From Opitutaceae bacterium (GTDB lineage: Bacteria; Verrucomicrobiota; Verrucomicrobiae; Opitutales; Opitutaceae), in the NCBI GenBank assembly GCA_031266495.1, contig JAISAX010000155.1:1-6249 (forward strand): a stretch of 6,249 nt of DNA. The letters run 5' to 3'. The position numbers and the translations under genes were made by a program. Below the pieces are notes generated by a model, which was given only the letters and a program-made list of their open reading frames with translations, had not been told where the DNA came from and searched no databases. Within the stretch, counting starts at the first letter, position 1; each line of letters starts with the position of its first letter. Positions 1-5,833 of the stretch are shown here, one piece after another.

Positions 1-39
1 CCCCGGTATAGCCGCCCGAATACGCCGCCGAATCCCCCC

Positions 40-99
40 GTCCCTGTCGTTTGCGGTCCCGTCCGCTGCGGCACGGACGGGACCGCGAACGACAGGGGC
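40..99. terminator. Strong GC-rich hairpin, possible terminator of an upstream gene
   Basis: Positions 42-65 pair with 74-97 as a 24-bp stem with one G-T wobble, around an 8-nt loop (66-73). Two further pairs (41/98 wobble, 40/99) extend it to 26 bp. No T-run follows on either strand, so it is not a canonical intrinsic terminator. It could be a U-tract-less or bidirectional terminator, an mRNA 3'-end stabiliser, or one copy of a dispersed palindromic repeat. The inverted repeat is seen directly; its role is inferred from its position between a gene outside the window and the pseudopilin. Confidence 0.5.
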
Positions 100-116
100 A
101 GAGCTGCTCTGAAATC

Positions 117-149
117 CCGCACCAGTGAGCGGAGCACATTGCTGGACGC
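117..149. promoter_or_regulatory. 33-bp element, copy 1 (candidate regulator site upstream of pseudopilin)
   Basis: The first 17 bases, CCGCACCAGTGAGCGGA (117-133), match 2136-2152 exactly, and the last seven, TGGACGC (143-149), match 2162-2168 at the same spacing. Overall 28 of 33 positions agree. The core contains CCGC-N8-GCGG. In this copy the dyad is only four bases per arm, while copy 2 has six. It lies 26 bp before the pseudopilin ATG. A binding site for the LacI-family regulator encoded at 1009-2115 is the simplest reading, but it could also be a promoter-associated or dispersed repeat. Confidence 0.5.
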
Positions 150-175
150 TTTTTGCGCGATGAACTTATGTATGC

Positions 176-955
176 ATGGAATTTCGTTCACCATTCCCTG
201 TATGCTCTATGAACTCTCCCTGCAAAAAATCCAACTACCACCTGCGTTCTGTTTCCCGCCGCACTATTCATCCGGAGGAGTCCGGCTTCACGCTGATCGA
301 ATTGCTCACCGTCATCACCATCATTGGCATTCTGGCGGCGATCATGGTGCCCACCGTCAGCCGGGTCCGGCAGTCGGCGCGGGCGGCGCAGTGCATTTCC
401 AACCTCCGCCAGATCGGCCTGGCGGCTGTGCTCTGCGCCGAAGACGAAAAGGGATTGCTGCCCTGGGGCACCAACAGCGGCTACAGCGCCTATTGGCATC
501 TGTATCTCAACAAATACCTCGCGGGCTATGGCGGCAACAGCAAGCCGGGGGTGGGCATCTTCCTTTGCCCGTCGGTTCCACCGCCCAAGGACGCCACCAC
601 CGTCGGACGCAGCAGCTACATCGCAAACTCCCTGCTCATGCCGCAGGAAAAACCAACCGCATCCCGCAAAAAAGTCGCCGACATCCGCACCCCCTCTCAG
701 GCCGTTATCGTGACGGACGGCACGGTCAACGGCAACAACGTCAGCGATTGGGGATTTTACAACGACAAGGCCCACGGCCCCGTCAAATCCGGCAACGCAC
801 TGGATGATCCGATTCCCGACCAGACGGCGGATGGCGCCGCACGCATCGCATGGCGCCATAACGGCAAAACGCATGTCGCTTTTGCCGACGGGCACGCCAG
901 GTCCCTGGCGGTCGGCGAATTGAAATACAGGCACATCCAGAGGACGATGGAATAA
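176..955 (+). CDS. Type II secretion-like pseudopilin (prepilin N-terminus, H-X9-DG C-terminus)
   Basis: This 259-residue protein has a class III prepilin leader ending in EESG, cleaved after Gly37, followed by [19 protein letters not shown]. Phe38 is the methylated +1 residue and Glu42 the conserved Glu+5. The hydrophobic helix (38-58) anchors it in the inner membrane before assembly. Next come the [12 protein letters not shown] helix (72-83), a FLCPS motif (129-133) usual in these proteins, and a C-terminal H-X9-DG motif (His228, Asp238-Gly239). This combination marks the large pseudopilin family of Planctomycetes and Verrucomicrobia. These proteins are presumed substrates of a PilD-type peptidase and parts of a T2SS-like pseudopilus, encoded elsewhere. 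The start is uncertain: ATG 176 gives a 36-residue basic leader, and in-frame ATG 209 gives 25 residues before Gly. Neither has a Shine-Dalgarno sequence. It converges with the regulator gene and has the 33-bp element upstream. Confidence 0.9.
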   Translation: MEFRSPFPVCSMNSPCKKSNYHLRSVSRRTIHPEESGFTLIELLTVITIIGILAAIMVPTVSRVRQSARAAQCISNLRQIGLAAVLCAEDEKGLLPWGTNSGYSAYWHLYLNKYLAGYGGNSKPGVGIFLCPSVPPPKDATTVGRSSYIANSLLMPQEKPTASRKKVADIRTPSQAVIVTDGTVNGNNVSDWGFYNDKAHGPVKSGNALDDPIPDQTADGAARIAWRHNGKTHVAFADGHARSLAVGELKYRHIQRTME

Positions 956-958
956 CAA

Positions 959-989
959 TGCCCGACTGCATCGATCGTCGGGACGGGCA
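959..989. terminator. Small hairpin between convergent genes, possible bidirectional terminator
   Basis: Two mutually exclusive stems fit the 53-bp gap. One is TGCCCG (959-964) with CGGGCA (984-989); the other is CCCGAC (961-966) with GTCGGG (977-982). Neither is followed by a clean T-run: CAACCGG on the plus strand, CATTGTTATT on the minus strand. The position between two convergent stop codons favours a termination role, but the fold is modest. Confidence 0.35.
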
Positions 990-1008
990 ACCGGTATTCA
1001 CATAAAAA

Positions 1009-2115
1009 CTACCCGGATGACAAAGGCGCGCGCAACGTCCCGCCATCGATCCACCGGTTATCGATGCGCAATGTTTGCGGGAAGCGCGGCACGCCGCGTT
1101 CCTGACGATTCATCATCGCCACCACCTGGTCGATGGCCGTGCGCCCCACCTCGGCGTTGTTTTCAGCCAGCCCGCTGAGAGATTCTCCCTCGAACGGCGA
1201 CTGCACCAGCACGGCCAGTCCGATATCCTCGGGCACGCGAAACCCGGCCCGTTCGCGCAACGTCGGCAACAAAGCCTCTTCGCCGATGGCAATCACGACA
1301 TCGGGCCGGCGTATTTTGACCCACTCCGTCAACTCCCTCATGTTGGCCGTCACGCTCGGGAAAAGGCACGGCGGCAGACGATTCCTGGCGGACGAAAATT
1401 CGAGCTGTTCCCTCAAAAACGCCGCTGACCAGCGGCGCCCCGAACGCTCGTCCATGTGACGCGACATGAACAATCCCGGTCTTCGATACCCGCGCGCGGC
1501 CAGTTCCCGCATCACGGTGAACATACCGTTGGAATGATGCGCCGTGATGGCGTGCAGGCGCGGCACGCTGAGCGATTCGCCCACGCGCACGGCGGAAAAC
1601 TGCTGCCAGTCGATCATGTCCAGTTGTAGTCCGATCGTCGGTACAGGCCCCACGATCATGCCCGTGATGTTGCGCGCGTTGAGAGTGGAAACCACGCGCG
1701 CCGCGCCCGCGCCTACATCCGGCAGCGAGACCTCCTCAAGCTGGAATCCCAACTCCTTCGCCCGTTGGGCCGCCGACTCGAAATAGTTCCGGTACGTCCG
1801 CACCTGTTTCCAGTCCGCGCGCCGCACGCTCGGGTTGAGCCACGCGATGACCGAGTGAAACGCCGCCGGCCTGCGACCGGTGCGGTAGGCGGCCAGGGCG
1901 CGGAGCATCGGGTCGGGCACGTAGCCCATTTTTTCCGCCAGTGCGCGCAATTCCTCCGCCTTCGCCTTCGAGACATCGGGATGCCCGCGCAGCGCACGGC
2001 TCAGCGTCGTGTGATGCACGCCGGCGGCCGCGGCGACCTGCCGAAGCGTAGGGGGGGGAGGGGGAGGCAAGGCGGGAGGCGAGGCGGGAGGCGGCGTGAC
2101 GGAAGAGGACGGCAT
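1009..2115 (-). CDS. LacI-family transcriptional regulator
   Basis: The 368-residue protein has a LacI-type helix-turn-helix at residues 23-42 (TLRQVAAAAGVHHTTLSRAL), then VSKAKAEELRALAEKMGYVP. The periplasmic-binding-protein-like effector domain runs from about residue 86 (FHSVIAWLNP) to RIDNRWIDGGTL near the end. It should bind DNA as a dimer and respond to a sugar. Two things are odd. Residues 1-22 form a Ser/Pro/Ala tail with a PPPPPP run, coded by a C8 tract. The hinge reads YVPDPMLRAL rather than the usual YxPNxxAxxL: the Leu equivalent to LacI Leu56 is kept (Leu74), but Asn50 and Ala53 are replaced by Asp and Leu. ATG 2115 is the first ATG in frame and has no Shine-Dalgarno. The gene is divergent from the surface-protein/hydrolase operon, with a dyad 19 bp upstream of its start, so autoregulation and local control are likely. 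Its ligand is unknown. Confidence 0.93.
   Translation of the reverse strand: MPSSSVTPPPASPPALPPPPPPTLRQVAAAAGVHHTTLSRALRGHPDVSKAKAEELRALAEKMGYVPDPMLRALAAYRTGRRPAAFHSVIAWLNPSVRRADWKQVRTYRNYFESAAQRAKELGFQLEEVSLPDVGAGAARVVSTLNARNITGMIVGPVPTIGLQLDMIDWQQFSAVRVGESLSVPRLHAITAHHSNGMFTVMRELAARGYRRPGLFMSRHMDERSGRRWSAAFLREQLEFSSARNRLPPCLFPSVTANMRELTEWVKIRRPDVVIAIGEEALLPTLRERAGFRVPEDIGLAVLVQSPFEGESLSGLAENNAEVGRTAIDQVVAMMNRQERGVPRFPQTLRIDNRWIDGGTLRAPLSSG
2051..2064. repeat. G8-A-G5 homopolymer tract inside regulator gene
   Basis: The plus strand reads eight G, one A, five G. On the coding (minus) strand this is C5-T-C8, which encodes part of the hexaproline just before the helix-turn-helix. Long C/G runs are prone to slippage, and an indel here would remove the DNA-binding domain from the ATG 2115 frame. 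The tract is seen directly; functional switching is speculation. Confidence 0.6.
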
Positions 2116-2133
2116 TGGGGGAAAAACAAATTA

Positions 2134-2168
2134 TTCCGCACCAGTGAGCGGAACGCGGTGATGGACGC
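2134..2168. promoter_or_regulatory. 33-bp element copy 2 with TTCCGC-N8-GCGGAA dyad, candidate LacI-family operator
   Basis: A perfect 6+6 inverted repeat (2134-2139 and 2148-2153) with an 8-bp spacer spans 20 bp, the size of a LacI-family operator. It sits inside the 33-bp element (2136-2168) shared with 117-149. It lies 19-38 bp upstream of the regulator ATG and next to its best -10-like hexamer, so bound protein would probably repress the regulator gene and could also govern the divergent operon. Unlike classical LacI sites it has no central CpG, consistent with the atypical hinge of the neighbouring regulator. Binding is inferred. Confidence 0.55.
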
Positions 2169-2200
2169 AACCCTTCGTGACGTTAGCTTCGGTTTTTCCT

Positions 2201-2237
2201 CCGTCCGGGATGCGTTCGCCGCGTCCCGCCGGTTTTT
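2201..2237 (+). terminator. Terminator-like hairpin with T5 in the operon leader (candidate attenuator)
   Basis: CGGGATGCG (2206-2214) pairs with CGCGTCCCG (2220-2228) around a TTCGC loop: nine pairs including one T-G wobble. CCG (2201-2203) can also pair with CGG (2230-2232) across a small internal loop, which brings the stem directly against TTTTTCTC (2233-2240). The minus-strand reading has no T-run after the stem, so it points rightward, 51 bp before the surface-protein ATG. If transcription starts to its left it would act as an attenuator. If the promoter lies to its right it would only insulate the operon. Confidence 0.42.
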
Positions 2238-2288
2238 CTCAACATCGCCAAACGCTGCACCCGTCACTCCCGAACTCGTATCCATATC

Positions 2289-3806
2289 ATGAAAACCATA
2301 CGCTTCCTTCTCCTTCTGTTCGCAACTCCAGGTCTCGCCATGCTGTCTGTCGTCCATGCGCAGAACACGCTTGTCTGGACCGGTTCAGTCAACGGCGACT
2401 GGTCCGAAGCCGCCAACTGGACGGGCACCGGTGCGCCTCCGGGCACGGCGGCTACCGACATCGCCCGCTTCGACGCCGACGTGGCCAACGACGAAATTTC
2501 CATCGGCACGGCCACCACCCTCGACAGCCTGGAGTTCGTCGCAGGCGCGGGCAGTTATACCTTTTCCGGCGAGGCACTCACGCTAAACAGAATCAACTCC
2601 GGCGGCGCGACGATTTCAAACGCGTCGGGGAACCTCCAGACCTTTTCCACGAGGGTGAATTTTGTCGGCGCCACCCAACTCAATGTAAGTGCCGGCAGTT
2701 CGCTCACGTTTGCCTCCACGATCGGCAAGGCAACAGGAGCCGCAACCGGTGGCAACTTCACCATCACAGGCGGCGGGGTCGTCAACTTTACCGGCTCGTT
2801 CAGCAGCTTCACCTTGTTCACCAACTTGATCGCGACAGGAGGAGCCACGATTAACTACGATACGGGGAGCACGAATGGCACCAACAACTATCAAGCCAAC
2901 GGCGGCCGCATCAATCTCCACCGCGCCACGGGGACATCGGGCATCGCGCTCCAGCTTGTTGGTAATGGCAGCGAGATCTACCTGTCGAAAGCCGGACTCA
3001 CCGTGGGTGCGGCCTCCCTCCAGTTTCGCGGCGACGGGGCAGCCGGCAAGACTCTCACCTTTGGCGCGGATTTCGCCGGCACGGGCACCGCGACCTATAG
3101 CGGCGTGGTTCGCTTCAACCAAACCGGAGCAGGAGCCAACAACACCTACCGCCTCCAGGCCGCCGCCGGCAACACCCTCGCGCTCAGCGGAACCATCATC
3201 GACAGCATCGCCTCCGCCAGCGGCACCAGGGTGCTGATCGACGGAGACGGCATCGTCCGCTTTTCCGGCGCCGGGGCCAACACCAGCGTGACTCCCGTCG
3301 AGATCGACGGCACGCTCGAACTCGCCAAGACCGCCGGCGTGGACGCCATCGCCGGCGGCTCCGTCACGATCAACACTCCGGGTACCCTGCGTCTCGTCGT
3401 GTCCAACCAGATCAACGACGCCACCACCCTGGTCTTCGCGGGTGGCCTGTTCAAGGCCGGTGCGTCCACCGAAGCGCTCGGTGCCCTCGCCGTCGGCGTG
3501 GCCGGCGGCACGATCGACTTTGCCGGGCTGGCCGGCACGCTCACCTTCGCCAACCTCTCGTCCATCGCCGGCACGCTCACCATCACCGGCTGGGGCGAAG
3601 GCGCCTCCATCCGCTTCACCGACGGCTCCGACTGGGACGACACCGCCCTCTCCCGCGTGGTCTTCGCCGGCCACGGCGCAGCCCTGTTCGACAGCGCCAC
3701 CGGCGAACTCTACGCCGCCGCCATCCCCGAGCCCTCCGTCACCGCAGCCCTTGTGGCTGTTCTGGCACTCGTCCTCGGCCTTGTCCTCCGCCGCCGCACG
3801 CGCTGA
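2289..3806 (+). CDS. PEP-CTERM beta-strand-rich surface protein (autotransporter-associated repeat type)
   Basis: The 505-residue protein has a Sec signal peptide (1-24, cleavage near VVHA-QN) and an N-terminal Trp motif (LVWTGSVNGDWSEAANW, Trp30/38/44) typical of exported autotransporter-associated beta-strand proteins. A long Gly/Ala/Thr/Ser-rich beta-helix-like body follows, with recurring GGxxxF and GTLxL/LTFxN segments. A TLTITGWGEG motif comes near residues 428-445. The end is a PEP-CTERM tail (479-505): IPEPS, a hydrophobic helix and a basic RRRTR terminus. Tails of this kind are processed by exosortase and place the protein at the cell surface or in exopolymer; no exosortase is in the window. 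No beta-barrel translocator is present, so it is not a classical autotransporter. It is probably a surface adhesin or polysaccharide-binding protein co-transcribed with the hydrolase 16 bp downstream. The start overlaps a short upstream frame as ATGA. Confidence 0.87.
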   Translation: MKTIRFLLLLFATPGLAMLSVVHAQNTLVWTGSVNGDWSEAANWTGTGAPPGTAATDIARFDADVANDEISIGTATTLDSLEFVAGAGSYTFSGEALTLNRINSGGATISNASGNLQTFSTRVNFVGATQLNVSAGSSLTFASTIGKATGAATGGNFTITGGGVVNFTGSFSSFTLFTNLIATGGATINYDTGSTNGTNNYQANGGRINLHRATGTSGIALQLVGNGSEIYLSKAGLTVGAASLQFRGDGAAGKTLTFGADFAGTGTATYSGVVRFNQTGAGANNTYRLQAAAGNTLALSGTIIDSIASASGTRVLIDGDGIVRFSGAGANTSVTPVEIDGTLELAKTAGVDAIAGGSVTINTPGTLRLVVSNQINDATTLVFAGGLFKAGASTEALGALAVGVAGGTIDFAGLAGTLTFANLSSIAGTLTITGWGEGASIRFTDGSDWDDTALSRVVFAGHGAALFDSATGELYAAAIPEPSVTAALVAVLALVLGLVLRRRTR

Positions 3807-3822
3807 AACTGATTTTCCTCCC

Positions 3823-5739
3823 ATGATCCTCCCCCGCCTCCTCCTTGCGGTGACGGCTGGCCTGTTTGCCTGCCTCGCCACCGCCTCTCCGCTGCCCGCC
3901 CCCTCGCCGCGCACGGTCGTAATCGTCGGCGCGGACCTCGCCGCCGGTCTCAAGGTCGATACCCGACAAAACTCCGCCGCGCTCGGCGGTGCCTGCGTGT
4001 CACCGCGTGAGAAATACCAGACCATCGCCCGCGCCCCTCTGCCTGCCGAAGGCGATACGCTCCACGTGTGGGTGCGCTATCGCAACCTCGCCCTGCAAAT
4101 GAAGACCCGGCGCGACGGCAAAACCGTCAGCTTCCCGTGGAACTGGCAGCGCAACCCGAAAAACTTCGGTTGGCGTCTGGCCGGCAGCTATCCGCGCGCG
4201 GAACTGGGCGAACAGATCTGGTTCGTCAACGACACCAAATTCACCGAGACCAGCGGCATTGATGCCCTCGTCGTCACCGCCGGCACCGGCTGGAAACCTG
4301 CCAGCGAGACTAACGTCGCGACCAACCCGGCCAAACCTGTCCAGCCCGTTCAACCCGCGCCGCAGCCGCCGGACAACGCCGATGCGCCCGACGCCGCCAA
4401 CGCCACCGTGCTCGCCACCGTTGTCGCGCCCGAAGAGTCCTCCGAACCCGGCGAAGCCACCGTCTCGATCAATTGGGGCAAAACCAGCGAACGCGTTTCC
4501 CCTCTACTGTATTCGCTCAACGGCCTCCGGCGCGTGCCCGACCCCGTCTGGGAAGCCGGCATCGCCCTCATGAGACCGCCGCTCATCCGCCAGCACAGTT
4601 CCTCCCTTGCGCGCTCCCTGTTCGTCGAAACCGCCGACGGCAAGGTCACTTGGGACTACGCGAAAGTGCGCGCCACCTTCGAGGCAAGCCGCCCCCCCCT
4701 CCCCGGCACGCTCCGCATGCACAACGTCAACATCTGGCCCGCCTCCCAGGACGCCGACGAGGACGGACGCCTCGACCCCGACCGCATCGACGACTTCGCC
4801 CGCCTCTACGCCGACCTCGTCCGTTTCGTGAACATCGAAATGAAGGAAGGCATCCGGTATTGGGAAATCACCAACGAGAAAGATTTCTCCTACTGGCGCA
4901 AACCTCGCAAAGACAACAAGCCCGACGTCGCCGCCCTCGCCCGCGTTTACAACAAAACCGCTGCCGCCATCCGCGCCGTCGATCCCGCCGTCAGGATCGG
5001 AGGTCCCGCCGCCTGCAGCCCCCTGCCCAAGGAGCCCCTCATCGAGTTCGCCCGCCTGACGCGCGACCAGCTCGATTTCTTCTCCTTTCACCACTACGCC
5101 ACCGGCAACAACACCGAGCCCGACCAGGTCATCTACGAAAAGGCCTTCGTCATGGCCGACGACGCAGGGAACCTCATCCGCCGGATCAATGCCGTGATGA
5201 ATGGCAAAGTCATCGAATATCACCTCAACGAATTCAACATCTGCTACAGTTGGCGCGTGCCCGAGCCCCGCATGGCCAACAACAAGGGCGCGGTTTTCGA
5301 CGCCCTCTCCCTCATCGCCTACACACGCGTCCCCGGCCTCACCGCCACCAACGCCTGGCACTCCATGGACCGCGTCTATGGCAAGATGGACCAGCGAGGA
5401 GACCTCCGTCCCGGCGCCTATGTGTATCATTATTTCAATCGCATGCTCTCCGGACGTCCTGCCGCCGTCACTACGAGCGCGGACAAAGCCGTCGTCCCCT
5501 TTGCCGTGGCCGACGGACACGAGGGTCGCCCCGCTTTCGTCCTCGTCAACCGCACCAACGGCGAGCAAACCGTTACCCTCACTCAATTGCCCGCGCAGAC
5601 CGGCGACTGGAAGGTCGCCTCGGTGGGCGCCGACGGACTCCGCCGCTACCAGCGCGCTGCAACCGCCGCCCCCGCCACGCCCTTCACCACCCCCGTCAAA
5701 CTCGCCCCGCACAGCATGAACTTCTACTGGCTGGACTGA
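3823..5739 (+). CDS. Secreted clan GH-A-like glycoside hydrolase with N-terminal beta-sandwich domain
   Basis: ATG 3823 gives 638 residues and a signal peptide (1-22, ending ATA-SP). The frame is open back to about 3442, but that part overlaps the upstream gene. Residues 30-158 look like a carbohydrate-binding or galactose-binding-like beta-sandwich (LHVWVRYR, DG, WNW, GIDALVVTAG). Residues 160-210 are a Pro/Ala/Asp-rich linker. The TIM-barrel catalytic domain covers about 212-545. RYWEITNEKD has the Asn-Glu signature of clan GH-A (proposed acid/base Glu352), SFHHYA (421-426) is a barrel-strand motif, and IEYHLNEFNI offers the proposed nucleophile Glu470. A C-terminal beta domain (546-638) ends in LAPHSMNFYWLD. 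The fold resembles GH39/GH51-type xylosidases or arabinofuranosidases, but I cannot assign a family or substrate. Cys17 in LFAC is a poor lipobox. There is no Shine-Dalgarno, so translation may be coupled to the upstream gene. A C8 run occurs at 4692-4699. Confidence 0.9.
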   Translation: MILPRLLLAVTAGLFACLATASPLPAPSPRTVVIVGADLAAGLKVDTRQNSAALGGACVSPREKYQTIARAPLPAEGDTLHVWVRYRNLALQMKTRRDGKTVSFPWNWQRNPKNFGWRLAGSYPRAELGEQIWFVNDTKFTETSGIDALVVTAGTGWKPASETNVATNPAKPVQPVQPAPQPPDNADAPDAANATVLATVVAPEESSEPGEATVSINWGKTSERVSPLLYSLNGLRRVPDPVWEAGIALMRPPLIRQHSSSLARSLFVETADGKVTWDYAKVRATFEASRPPLPGTLRMHNVNIWPASQDADEDGRLDPDRIDDFARLYADLVRFVNIEMKEGIRYWEITNEKDFSYWRKPRKDNKPDVAALARVYNKTAAAIRAVDPAVRIGGPAACSPLPKEPLIEFARLTRDQLDFFSFHHYATGNNTEPDQVIYEKAFVMADDAGNLIRRINAVMNGKVIEYHLNEFNICYSWRVPEPRMANNKGAVFDALSLIAYTRVPGLTATNAWHSMDRVYGKMDQRGDLRPGAYVYHYFNRMLSGRPAAVTTSADKAVVPFAVADGHEGRPAFVLVNRTNGEQTVTLTQLPAQTGDWKVASVGADGLRRYQRAATAAPATPFTTPVKLAPHSMNFYWLD

Positions 5740-5762
5740 CACTGACTGGATTGATCTGCCTG

Positions 5763-5788
5763 CCTCCCCTCCCCTCCCCTCCCCCCCC
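5763..5788. repeat. (CCTCC)4-C6 tract; G-quadruplex motif on the minus strand
   Basis: Four tandem CCTCC units (5763-5782) run into further C, ending in C8 (5781-5788). The minus strand reads G8-A-G4-A-G4-A-G4-A-GG, which satisfies the canonical G-quadruplex pattern with single-base loops, the most stable class. It lies in the 94-bp gap between the convergent hydrolase and peptidase genes and would be in the 3' UTR of the minus-strand peptidase mRNA. I see no good hairpin-plus-T terminator in this gap, so the tract might help stop or stall polymerase. It is also a likely length-variable microsatellite. Confidence 0.75.
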
Positions 5789-5833
5789 GCTGCCGCTGCC
5801 GCCTTGCGCACATGCCCTGCGTCCGGGAAAGGC

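Larger units (their letters stand above)
1..175. other. Gene-free left flank
   Basis: I see no supportable gene here. Plus-strand frames through the first 120 bases give only low-complexity Pro/Arg/Gly translations. Any upstream gene must end at or before the left edge. The stretch holds a large perfect-looking hairpin (40-99) and a 33-bp element (117-149) that recurs at 2136-2168; both are listed separately. No convincing -35/-10 pair is visible before the pseudopilin. Confidence 0.6.
2116..2288. promoter_or_regulatory. Divergent control region between regulator and surface-protein operon
   Basis: This 173-bp spacer must carry the promoters of both the regulator and the operon. Visible elements are the 33-bp element with its dyad (2134-2168), a hairpin followed by T5 (2201-2237), and a repeated CGGTTTTTC (2190-2198 and 2230-2238, 40 bp apart). 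On the minus strand AATAAT (2135-2130) differs from a sigma-70 -10 box at one position and abuts the dyad, but no good -35 lies at 16-18 bp. I find no convincing plus-strand promoter hexamers. There is no Shine-Dalgarno before either start codon. Confidence 0.6.

Noticed and set aside
139..807. Plus-strand frame starting at TTG 139, overlapping the pseudopilin
   Set aside because: Becomes His/Arg/Gln-rich low complexity once it overlaps the pseudopilin; a frame shadow.
188..958. Minus-strand open frame (256 codons) opposite the pseudopilin
   Set aside because: The plus strand has an unmistakable prepilin signal and H-X9-DG motif; the antisense product has no recognisable domain.
3442..3822. 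Upstream in-frame extension of the hydrolase into the surface-protein gene
   Set aside because: The extension is Pro/Ser/Arg-rich shadow sequence. ATG 3823 directly precedes a signal peptide and lies 16 bp after the upstream stop.
3862..3873. Lipobox (LFAC) making the hydrolase a lipoprotein
   Set aside because: Phe at -2 is a poor fit, and a standard signal-peptidase I site (ATA-SP) follows a few residues later. Left only as an alternative.
2616..4025. Long minus-strand open frame (469 codons) opposite the surface protein and hydrolase start
   Set aside because: It spans two genes with clear signal peptides and domains on the plus strand. Its translation is a Gly/Ala/Asp/Glu-rich low-complexity product typical of the antisense of GC-rich codons.
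4504..5811. Minus-strand open frame (435 codons) opposite the hydrolase
   Set aside because: Val/Gly/Asp-rich antisense shadow with no family features. It runs through the stop region of the hydrolase and the C-rich repeat.
5789..5833. Hairpin terminator for the peptidase gene formed by CGCA/TGCG
   Set aside because: Only four base pairs and no T-run; too weak to call.
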